This document shows, piece by piece, positions 49,414-58,390 of a stretch of 64,000 bases of DNA. Source of the DNA: Zea mays (lineage: Eukaryota; Streptophyta; Magnoliopsida; Poales; Poaceae). Position 1 is the stretch's first letter, and each line of letters starts with the position of its first letter. The notes beneath the pieces were generated by a model. That model searched no databases. It was not told the origin of the DNA and saw only the letters and a list, made by a program, of their open reading frames with translations. The DNA is taken from contig NC_050098.1 of the NCBI RefSeq assembly GCF_902167145.1, positions 113,870,207 to 113,934,206 on the forward strand, in the 5' to 3' direction. Position numbers and translations under genes: made by a program.

Positions 49414-49879
49414 GTAGCCCCTTTCGCGGTGCTAGATCGTTCTTCGTAACGAGCTTGGCCCGTGAAAAAAAACCTCTTCAGCTTCGGGAAGCCGAAGGTC
49501 CAAAAAACACCTTCCCTGAGCTCGTTGCGGAGAAACGATCCGACTTCCGAGCGCGTGCCAAGCCCACTTTGTAGAGTTACTGTTTGGTCTTTGCGGTCCA
49601 CTGCACAGCGGGTATGAGTTACTGCGCGCCTGGTGTAACAGTTCCACCGCTTCGCCTTCCTACCTGCAGCACTATATAAACAAACAGGTGGGTGTGAAGT
49701 TACCACAGCATTCATTGCTATTTGCACTGTTTCGCTGCCAAAATTTTTCACCATAGCCGAAGCTTAAGTCTCAGAATCGAACGAAGGTGCTTCTCAACGT
49801 CCGCTTCGTCAGAAAGAAGAGCTTCGGAGAAAAGAAAAAAAAAAGGAAAAAGTTTTTGACTTCCCAAACTTAGAATCAA
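49414..49879 (+). promoter_or_regulatory. Leader and promoter of E's antisense ORF, polypurine tract
   Basis: On minus, GCGAAAGGGGCTAC (49414-49427) is the polypurine tract. On + the motif CAAAAAACACCTTCCCTGAG lies at 49501-49520 and a TATA box TATATAAA at 49673-49680, about 200 bases before the ATG at 49880. The sequence after the TATA box is very similar to the leader of C's antisense ORF, as expected for a transcribed leader under some constraint or for recent ancestry. Confidence 0.6.
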
Positions 49880-52753
49880 ATGGCGAGAATACGATCTACT
49901 GCCAAAGTTGTACGTGAGGGAGACGAAGCCGAAGGTTCAGACACTGTGCCCATCTCCGAAGCAATGCAGCGTTCCGGTCTACTGACTACAGAAGAAATGC
50001 CTGCTGCTGAAGCAGGCCCAACAACTGCCGAAGGAAAAGAAAACATTGAAGGGACTGACTCCGAAGATGACTATCACCTTGCTATGCCCAGCAAGCCCAG
50101 TCACCTGGATTTTGGGAAATCAACTGTTTCAAAAGCTGACCTTTCGAAGATGGTGAAAGCAGGTTATTTCAATGAGGACCAGAAGAAGCTACTCCGCTTC
50201 GGGGAAGAAGAAACCACCCCGAAGCCAAAGAAGGATGAGATTGTTATTTTCAAGAGTTTTTTAAAAGCCGGGCTTAGATTCCCTCTCCACGATATTGTTG
50301 CGGAGATACTAAGGAGGTTTGGTATCTACTTTCATCAATTGATTCCTAACGCCATCGTTAGGCTCAATGTTTATATCTGGGCCCTCCGAAGCCAAGCTGT
50401 GGAACCATTTGCTGACAGCTTCTGCCGAGCTCACGAATTACATTACCAAACAAAGGCCAGAAAAGATGGGCTACATGATAATTTCGGTTGCTATAATTTT
50501 GCCTACCGGAAGACAACAAAGTGTCCTGTCATCAGCTACCGAAGCAAATGGCCAGCAGGTTGGAAATCTGAGTGGTTTTATGTAAAAGTCGATGAAGACA
50601 AAGAAAAATTGGTACAAAGCCCTCTGGAGTTAATCTTCGGAGAGACAAGGCCACAATGCCGCATTGGCGACCTAAAAGGTCCCACCTGGGCTGCTCTGGG
50701 TGAATTTGAAATTATCTCAGAACACATTGGCACCAGGGATCTAGTTCAAGAGTTCTTGGCATTCAGAGTTTTCCCTACTCTAAAAGAGTGGGAGATGCCG
50801 AAGCTGGAGGGAGAGAAGAAGAAGGGGGAGCTTGTCCGGCTTCCCTATTACTTCAAGTTCAAGAAGTTCTTCAAAAAACCCTGCAAAGAATGGTTAGACA
50901 CTGTTGAGGTGATGTGCAACGAAATCCTGGGGAATTACTCCAAAAAAGAGGATCAACTAATGACAGCAGCCTTCGGTGCCCGACCGAAACGAAGGCTGAA
51001 CCGAGTGCTTGACGCCCTAGGCTTCGAATACCCAGACTACGAACAATTGAACAAGGGCGCCGAGGGCCTCAAAAGAAAGAGAGTAGCCGAAGCTCTGATC
51101 AGGGATGAAGAAATACCAGCAAAGGAGAAGAAAGTTCTCAAGAAAAGAAAAATATCTGCTCCGAAGCGCAAATCACCCGAAGAAGAGGAGACCCCCACAC
51201 CGCCTTCTACCAGCGACGTGGAGAAATTTTAAAGGTAATGACTGAACCCATGCCTACGAAGCTAAGTCCACTAGGGCTCCAACTGACGAAGCTTTTTGAA
51301 AAGGTGAACGAGCCGGATCAACCGAAGATAAACAAACCCAAACGGCAAAGAATTATTGCGGTAACTGAGGTTATCGACAAAACTCCACCTAGGTTGTCAA
51401 TTCAGAAAACGGCAGCTGCTGAAGGTAGAGCTTCGGAAGTCGCGGCTACCGAAGCTGCCACACCCGAAGATGTAAATTTAGAAACTACTCTTGAAAATAT
51501 TGACAAAATTTTGACGGAAAACTTTGAAGAAGCTGCCACCGTTACTGAAGAAATCCTGGCCACAGTGCCAGGGAAAGGGAAAGAAATAGTCGAAGAAACT
51601 CCGGACGACGAAGCCTATTCTTTCCAGAATCTAATTGGGCAGAAACTGACGAAGGACGAAATAGAAGAACTCAAAGACTATGCCAAATCTTGCGGCTACA
51701 AGCCAGGAGCCCTTCTATTTGGGGGTGTAGATGATGAAAAACTAGGCTGTATTCGAGACCAGACTGGAGCTAAGGTAATCTGTACTCTATCGAAGAGTAT
51801 CGGTTTTCCGAAGTTAGAGACAGACATCAGCCGCTACCGACGACAACATATCGTCGGCAGCTTGTTTTATTCTAACTTCAAGGTAAACAACCTTTTTCTC
51901 TGGTTTTTATTGCCGTTAACAATGAAAATATTACTTAACATAAGTTGTTTCTGTTCAGAGCATGCTACTGAGCAAAGCTCTGAAGATGCAACAAGACTTG
52001 GAGGACAAAAAGCACGAAGCTATAATTGAAAACTTGGAAAGCAAAATAAAAGAGCAATCTGCCATCATTGAAAAGAAAGACTTCGAGCTCCAATCGACCG
52101 AAGGCTTGCTGGCTGAAACTGAGGCTAAAATATTAGAGTTAAATTCGAAGCTTATCAATCAATCAAAACAATTTGAACAGGAGAAGCTAGAACTGAATTC
52201 GAAGCTTAAAGCCGAAGTCCAGACCAGCTCAGAATTGAAGAAAGCATTAACAAGCCTTCAAGACAAATGCTTGAACTTTGGCAATAATTGTATTGGACGA
52301 TTAAAGAAGATATTTTACTCTGTTGGAGCCAGCAGTGGGAAATTTAACCCTTCGGCGGAAAATTTACCCCAGGCCTTCGATCATATTGAAGCTGAAATCG
52401 AAGAGCTTGACGAAGTTATAGCCGGGCACGGCGACTTCTGTGCCTGGGTAGCTTCTCGGGGTACCGCTGCTGCATTTCTGAAGGCCGGCTGCGAACATGG
52501 AAAGGTTGTCAACAGGCCCAACTTCACCTTATCTTCATCAATCCTGGATGATATGCCCGACCTCGCCCGAAGTATCTCCAATAGATTTATAAAAATGGTA
52601 TGGACAAAGGGCGGGCGAGAGAAAGCTGGAGACGAAGCCCGAAGTCATCTTGAACCAGTAAGAAATGACATTTCGTGCTTACCTTTTCCTTTGGGCTTGA
52701 TTCTTATGATTCCTTGACTCATGTAGGATGACGAAGGTGAAGATGATGCCTAG
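49880..52753 (+). pseudogene. Antisense extra ORF of element E (PF04195-like, best copy)
   Basis: The first exon (MARIRSTAKV) is open for 450 codons. An acidic N-terminus is followed by the PF04195-like region at residues about 118-280 (FKSFLKAGLRFPLHDIV, FHQLIPNAIVRLNVYIWALR), a motif GTRDLVQEFLAFRVFP, and a lysine-rich linker. One missing base near 51225 shifts the frame. It resumes as a 200-codon stretch with CGYKPGALLFGG, then intron 51883-51958, a coiled-coil exon (from 51959, with DFCAWVASRGTAAAFLKAG), intron 52658-52726, and a short acidic last exon ending at 52753. Introns are GT...AG and 69-76 nt. With only one frameshift this is close to functional. The role is unknown. Confidence 0.82.
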
Positions 52754-53769
52754 GATATATCGCCGAAGTTGTCGTCGAAGCTGAAGCTTAATGAAGACTA
52801 GCAGAAGTGTGCTTTAGAAAAACTCAGGATAATTTTGTAACAACTCTTGTAAATAGAATTAAACTGTTCTTCAAGGAACTTTGTACATACCTTGTAATAT
52901 ATTCTTACCCTTCGATTGAGGTGCTTTGATGTGGACGAAATCAGTTTTTTGAGCCGAAGGCGAAAAAACACCTTCCCTTCTTTTCGTACACAACGAAGCA
53001 TAAAAGGCCGCTTCCTCTTTTTGCCGAAGCCTTTCCTTACATAACAAAACATAAAAGACTGCTACTCTTATCTGCCGAAGCTTTTCCTTACATAACAAAA
53101 CATAAAAGACTGCTACTCTTATACACAACGATTCATAAAAAACCACTTCTTCGAAACTTTTCTTTTACATAACGAATCATAACAAACCATTTATCCGAAA
53201 CTTTTCTCTGTGCCGAAGCAACCATTTAGGAACACAAATGCCATGATGTAATGTGCAAATGAATGTCCGAAGCGTATGTCCGAAGCCACACTCATCCATC
53301 ATTTTCTTAGGAGCAAACACACGTCAGCTCTGCATTCCCTTAGGAACGACTTTGGAGCATCTTTGCCTTTTACTTAGGCAGTATCAGCGTTGACTTTTCG
53401 CTGTAAGCTCTGCATCCCCCTAGGGACGTCTTTGGAGCTTCTTCGTCTTTTACTTAGACGGTATAAGCTCTGCATTCCCTTAGGAACGACTTTGGAGCTT
53501 CTTCGCCTTTTACTTTCGGCGGAATCAGCGTTGACTTTTCGCTGTGAGCTCTGCATCCCCTTAGGGACGTCTTTGGAGCTTCTTCTCTTTTTTAGTTTCG
53601 GCACTCGATGGTGCGCTCTCAGCTTTTACATTTACATTCTTTGGGGGATTTTGCTCTTATAAAACTAAAATGGAAATTACATATGATGGCCCCATTAAAA
53701 ACCTTTCTCCCCCTTTAGAAAGGAAAAGGGTGCCATGAAAAAGAAAAGAAAAGTCAAAATTACATCGAG
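52754..53769. repeat. Intergenic region of E with GGAACGAC repeats
   Basis: It lies between the 3' end of the antisense ORF (+) and the 3' end of pol (-). It holds the motif CGAAAAAACACCTTCCCTTC (52961-52980), a short tandem with ACATAACAAAACATAAAAGA (about 53038-53110), and four CTCTGCATnCCCnTAGGnACG units (about 53330-53590) alternating with GCGTTGACTTTTCGCTGT. Confidence 0.8.
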
Positions 53770-56700
53770 TTATACATAAAACCGCCGAAGCTCATCCGCA
53801 TTCCAAGATCTTGGAATTTCATTGCCATCCATGTCCTTCAGTCTGTACGAACCAGGCCTTGACGAAGATGCTACTAAGAAAGGCCCTTCCCATTTCAGTT
53901 GCAATTTGCCCACTGTATCCGGATTGGCCACTCTCCGAAGCACCAAGTGTCCTGGCTCAATATTTTTTAGCCGGACCTTTCTATCTCGCCATTTAACTGT
54001 TTCAGCCTGGTACTTATTGATATTCTCCACGGCCTGAAGCCTGATCCCTTCTAAGGCATCTTTTTCCACGAGACAAGTATCTTCGGGACCTGATTCTGCC
54101 GAAGCTACCACTCTTATTGATCCAGCTTTGGCTTCTTCCGGGGTTATTGCTTCGTCACCAAATAACAACTTAAATGGGGTAAAGCCTGTAGATCTTGATG
54201 TTGTTGTGTTATGGCTCCATACCACTTTGGTAAGCTGATCTGGCCACTTTCCCCTTGGTTGATTAAAGATTAGCTTCATTATTCCTGTCATTATGATGCC
54301 GTTGGCCCTTTCAACAAGCCCATTCGACTCCGGGTGCCTGACTGACGCAAAGTGGATCTTCGTGCCAATTTGATCACAAAAATTTCTGAATTCTTCGGAG
54401 TCGAATTGTGTTCCATTATCTACAGTTATAGCCTTCGGCACTCCGAAGCGACAGACAATATTCTGCCAGAAAAATTTTTGGACAGTGGCCGAAGTTATTG
54501 TAGCTAATGGCTTCGCCTCAATCCACTTGGAAAAATATTCCACAGCAACTACAACATATTTCAGATTGCCTTGAGCCGGTGGTAATGGGCCCAGCAAATC
54601 GAGGCCCCACCTTTGCAATGGCCAGATGGGTTGTATTAGCTGTGTCAAAGACGAAGGTTGTTTTTGATCTCTTGCACATTTCTGACAACCTTCGCACTTT
54701 TGAACTAACTCAGCTGCATCCGAAGCTGCCTTCGGCCAATAAAATCCTTGACGGAACACTTTTCCAAGTAACGGCCTGGATCCGATGTGGGATCCACAAA
54801 GGCCTGCATGTATCTCCTTCATCAACTCTATACCTTCGGCTCTAGACAAGCACTTGAGCAGCGGGGCACAAACTCCATGCTTGTATAACTCCCCTTCTAT
54901 AATGATATACGGACGAGCTCTTGCCTCTATTCTTTTATTATAAGCTTCGTCATCTGATAGGAAGTTGCCCTGAAGGTAAGAAATTATTTCAGTTCTCCAA
55001 TCTTCACTGTACACAGGAGAAATAGTAAGAACTGCTCTTTCAAGTAACTCCACTGAAGGTGCCTTTATTGTTTCGAAGAATACATCCGAAGGTAGCGGCA
55101 GCCCCTGTGCTGCAGACCTGGCTAACAAATCAGCATGTTCATTTTGCCCTCGAGGGATATTCTTAACAGAAAATCCTTCGAAGGAAGCTTCGATCCTTCG
55201 GACTGTGTCTAGGTATTTTTCAAGCTTCGGGTCTTTAGCCTTGCAACTTTTGTCAATATGACCCGAAACAATCTGAGAATCAGTTTTAAGGATCGCCCTC
55301 CTGATCCCCATCGCCTTTAGTTTCCGAAGACCCAGGAGCAAGGCTTCGTACTCAGCAATATTATTTGTGCAGCTGAAGTCCAGTCTTGCTGCATAGCAAG
55401 TTTTAACCTTGGACGGTGAAACCAAAACAGCAGCTGCTCCTGCTCCGAAGGTTCCCCAGGAGCCATCACAAAACACTGTCCATGCTTCGGCATCTTTATT
55501 CGCTTCTTCGCCCTGAGCCCCTGGCGTCCAGTCGGCAATAAAATCTGCCAATGCTTGAGACTGGATCGAGGATCTGTGCACATAATCAATGTAAAATTCA
55601 TTAAGCTCCGCAGCCCATTTTCCAATTCGACCAGTAGCTTCTTTATTTCTCATGATATCTTTCAACGGCTGCGAAGAAGGAACAATAATATTATATGCCT
55701 GAAAATAATGCCGAAGCTTCCTGGATGCCATTAGAACGGCATACAACACCTTCTCCAGTTCTGTATAATTTTTCTTTGAGACACTAAGGACCTCAGATAC
55801 AAAATATACTGGGACCTGCTTCTTGATTTGTCCATCAAACTTCTCCTGCACAAGTGCCGCACTTACTGCTGAGTGCGAAGCTGCCACATACAACAACAGA
55901 GGAGCCCCTGGCATTGGTGGAGTTAATGTTGTTAGATCTATCAGGTATTGCTTGAGTTCTTCGAAAGCTTTTTGTTGAGCTGGGCCCCATTGAAAGACTT
56001 CAGCTGATTTTAGCACCTCGAAGAAGGGTAGATTTCTTTCCGCTGATCTGGATATAAATCTGTTAAGAGAAGCCAGTCTTCCTGTCAATCTTTGGGCCCC
56101 CTTTCTTGTGGTTGGTGGCTCCATTCGAAGTATAGCTTCGATTTTATTTGGGTTAGCTTCAATTCCCTTTGTTGAAACCAAGCATCCAAGGAACTTACCC
56201 TTCTTTACTCCGAAGACACATTTTTCTGGATTCAGCTTCAGACCAGCTTGTCTGAAGCTGGCGAAGGTCTCCTGCAGATCAGCAATATGGTCTTCTTGCT
56301 TCGTGCTTTTTACAATAATGTCATCAACATAGGTCAACACATTTCTGCCTATCTGAGATTGGAGAACCTTCGCAGTCATCCTGCTGAAACTCCCTCCAGC
56401 ATTCTTAAGCCCCTCAGGCATCCGAAGATAGCAATATGTACCACTTGGGGTTATGAAACTAGTCTTCGGCTCATCCTCCTTTTTCATCCAGATTTGATGA
56501 TAACCTGAGTAACAATCCAGGAGACTCATGAGTTCCGAAGAAGCTGCTGCATCAACTAAAGAGTCTATCCTTGGCAGCGGGAACTCATCCTTCGGACAAG
56601 CCTTGTTGAGATCTGTGAAATCAATACACATTCTCCACTTTCCATTGGCCTTCTTCACCATAACAGTGTTAGCTAGCCATTCTGGATACTTCACTTCTCT

Positions 56701-56952
56701 GATAACTCCTGCACTTAGGAGTCTTTTTACTTCGTTGCGAGCCCCTTCGGCCTTGTCATCAGACATTTTCCGAAGCCTCTGCTTGCGGGGTCTGAAGGAT
56801 GGGTCAACATTGAGCGAATGTTCAATAACATCCCGATTCACTCCACAAAGATCATTGGCTGACCATGCAAAAACATCTTTATTGTTGAATAAAAACCTTA
56901 TCAAGGTTTTCTCTTGATCTTCAGATAATTGCGAGCCCAATAGCACCTTCTG
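53770..56952 (-). CDS. RT-RNase H-aRNase H-integrase part of element E pol
   Basis: An open frame of about 1,060 codons on minus, in frame with the protease part upstream and separated from it only by the TAG at 56953-56955. Counting from the codon at 56946: RT about 65-250 with YVDD at 206-209; a first RNase H about 349-475 whose usual first aspartate is replaced (YVAASHSA); a second, archaeal-type RNase H about 488-615 with CDGS (D494), AEYE (E532), TDSQ (D556) and EHAD (D606); integrase with a zinc-binding HH/CC region about 713-754 and catalytic D783, D843 and E873; and a C-terminal GPF-type region ending at 53770. Two RNase H domains mark the Tat lineage. All catalytic residues appear intact, so this is the best candidate here for an active enzyme set. 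Confidence 0.93.
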   Translation of the reverse strand, partial: QKVLLGSQLSEDQEKTLIRFLFNNKDVFAWSANDLCGVNRDVIEHSLNVDPSFRPRKQRLRKMSDDKAEGARNEVKRLLSAGVIREVKYPEWLANTVMVKKANGKWRMCIDFTDLNKACPKDEFPLPRIDSLVDAAASSELMSLLDCYSGYHQIWMKKEDEPKTSFITPSGTYCYLRMPEGLKNAGGSFSRMTAKVLQSQIGRNVLTYVDDIIVKSTKQEDHIADLQETFASFRQAGLKLNPEKCVFGVKKGKFLGCLVSTKGIEANPNKIEAILRMEPPTTRKGAQRLTGRLASLNRFISRSAERNLPFFEVLKSAEVFQWGPAQQKAFEELKQYLIDLTTLTPPMPGAPLLLYVAASHSAVSAALVQEKFDGQIKKQVPVYFVSEVLSVSKKNYTELEKVLYAVLMASRKLRHYFQAYNIIVPSSQPLKDIMRNKEATGRIGKWAAELNEFYIDYVHRSSIQSQALADFIADWTPGAQGEEANKDAEAWTVFCDGSWGTFGAGAAAVLVSPSKVKTCYAARLDFSCTNNIAEYEALLLGLRKLKAMGIRRAILKTDSQIVSGHIDKSCKAKDPKLEKYLDTVRRIEASFEGFSVKNIPRGQNEHADLLARSAAQGLPLPSDVFFETIKAPSVELLERAVLTISPVYSEDWRTEIISYLQGNFLSDDEAYNKRIEARARPYIIIEGELYKHGVCAPLLKCLSRAEGIELMKEIHAGLCGSHIGSRPLLGKVFRQGFYWPKAASDAAELVQKCEGCQKCARDQKQPSSLTQLIQPIWPLQRWGLDLLGPLPPAQGNLKYVVVAVEYFSKWIEAKPLATITSATVQKFFWQNIVCRFGVPKAITVDNGTQFDSEEFRNFCDQIGTKIHFASVRHPESNGLVERANGIIMTGIMKLIFNQPRGKWPDQLTKVVWSHNTTTSRSTGFTPFKLLFGDEAITPEEAKAGSIRVVASAESGPEDTCLVEKDALEGIRLQAVENINKYQAETVKWRDRKVRLKNIEPGHLVLRRVANPDTVGKLQLKWEGPFLVASSSRPGSYRLKDMDGNEIPRSWNADELRRFYV

Positions 56953-57723
56953 CTATGCTATATCCTCACACAGCAGCATGGGCTTCGGCTGATCAGCCGA
57001 AGCTGCTTTTTCCCTCCTGAACTTGTACTGTTCACAAGCTTCAACTCCATCTATATTATGGATTGCCTTGGAATCAGTCCAGCTTCCTTCGGCCCTTCTG
57101 GCAGCTTCCTGACTCCCATGAATAGCAATAGGCCCTTGGTCCGAAGGTATCTTCATGCAGAGATAAGCTGGGTGAAGAATTGCTTCAAAAGCATTTAGGG
57201 TACCACGACCAATGATGGCGTTGTAGGGGTATTCCATGTCAACAATATCAAACACAATTTGCTCAGTCCTTGTGTTATTAACAAATCCGAAGGTCACCGG
57301 CATGGTAATCTTCCCGAGTGCCACAATCTGCCGCCCTCCGAAGCCACAAAGAGGGTGCGTAGCATCATGAATCTTGTCTTCAGGCTCTTGCATCTGTCTG
57401 AAGGCTTTGGCAAATATAATGTCAGCTGCACTGCCTGTGTCAACTAGGACATTGTGAACCAGAAACCCTTTGATCACACAAGAAATGACCATAGCATCAT
57501 TGTGAGGATAGTCCTTGAGCTGAAGATCTTCCTGAGAGAAGGTAATTGGAATGTGAGACCATTTTGACTTAATGAAGGGTCCCTGCACTCCAACATGCTG
57601 CACCCTTCTCTGAGCCTCCTTCTTCTGCTTTTTGTTAGCTGGCTCTGAGCAAGAACCGCCTGTTATCGGGAGCACCAGCTTCGAAGCCGAAGCAGCTCCA
57701 GCTTGAGTGTTGAACGAAGCCAT
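56953..57723 (-). CDS. Protease part of element E pol, ending in an amber codon
   Basis: The ATG at 57723 lies 44 bases after the LTR, immediately past the primer-binding site, so the polyprotein starts without gag. The aspartic protease motif VDTGSAADIIF has its DTG at residues 95-97. The frame ends in TAG followed by CAG AAG, then continues in frame into RT. Element C has GAG at this place, so a single G-to-T change is the simplest explanation. Suppression of the amber codon cannot be excluded. Confidence 0.9.
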   Translation of the reverse strand: MASFNTQAGAASASKLVLPITGGSCSEPANKKQKKEAQRRVQHVGVQGPFIKSKWSHIPITFSQEDLQLKDYPHNDAMVISCVIKGFLVHNVLVDTGSAADIIFAKAFRQMQEPEDKIHDATHPLCGFGGRQIVALGKITMPVTFGFVNNTRTEQIVFDIVDMEYPYNAIIGRGTLNAFEAILHPAYLCMKIPSDQGPIAIHGSQEAARRAEGSWTDSKAIHNIDGVEACEQYKFRREKAASADQPKPMLLCEDIA

Positions 57724-57750
57724 CAGCTCAGAAAGGTGGAAGTGAGTTGA

Positions 57751-57767
57751 CCGGAGGTGGGCGCCAA
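57751..57767 (-). promoter_or_regulatory. Primer-binding site of element E
   Basis: On minus, TTGGCGCCCACCTCCGG directly follows the LTR end, identical to A and D. Confidence 0.8.
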
Positions 57768-58337
57768 TGTTGGGGACTTGTTCTCAAATGCTTCGAATTA
57801 AGAACAAGGCAACACGGAAAATGTTAAGTATTAAGGTCCTTCGTCCTTCATAACGATATATCCCTTCGGGATATATAGCATCTCGGACGAAGGTTATAAA
57901 GAACATACCTTCGTAAGCACAACAACGAAGAATAAAGCATTCACATAAATCATGAAATAAACATGTAAATATTATCATAGAATTATCTCTACTTGTATTA
58001 ATGAATATAAATGACTTTGAAGTACAAATGTACCTTCGGTCTTGCGGAAGGCAAAAAGTACGAATGTGATGCAAAGGCCAAAAGCAAGTTCGCGTGAACA
58101 GTACAGAGGTACTGTTCATCTATTTATAGACACAGGTCGCAGCCTGTGACAAATTACAATTATGCCCCTTGCAGAAGTTTACAACATTGACTCGGACATA
58201 CATGTATAAAAAGGTCATTCTGCCTCTATGTCGGTTTAAAACGCCGAAGCTCCATGAAAAGGGACCTTCGGCCATCTCTTAGAAACGACTTTGGCCGAAG
58301 CTGCTTCTTCGTGTGAGACCTTCGGCATACCCCAACA
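57768..58337 (-). repeat. Element E 5' LTR (570 bp)
   Basis: On minus it starts TGTTGGGGTATGCCGAAGG and ends AAGTCCCCAACA. TATA box CTATAAATAG at 58121-58130, followed in transcription sense by the stem GAACAGTAC/GTACTGTTC. Followed at 58338 by the CATAG duplication. Confidence 0.95.
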
Positions 58338-58390
58338 CATAGTCTAGCAAATGTTACATTAATATTCTAACAATGTTTTTACAATATCTA

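Larger units (their letters stand above)
48833..58337 (-). mobile_element. Element E: youngest, pol-only Tat-type gypsy
   Basis: On minus: 5' LTR (58337-57768), primer-binding site, protease-RT-RNase H-aRNase H-integrase, repeat array, antisense ORF on +, polypurine tract, 3' LTR (49413-48833). CATAG flanks both ends (48828-48832 and 58338-58342). The LTRs look identical apart from an 11 bp indel near the 5' tip, so insertion was recent. pol is open except for one in-frame stop. No gag is present. Confidence 0.95.
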
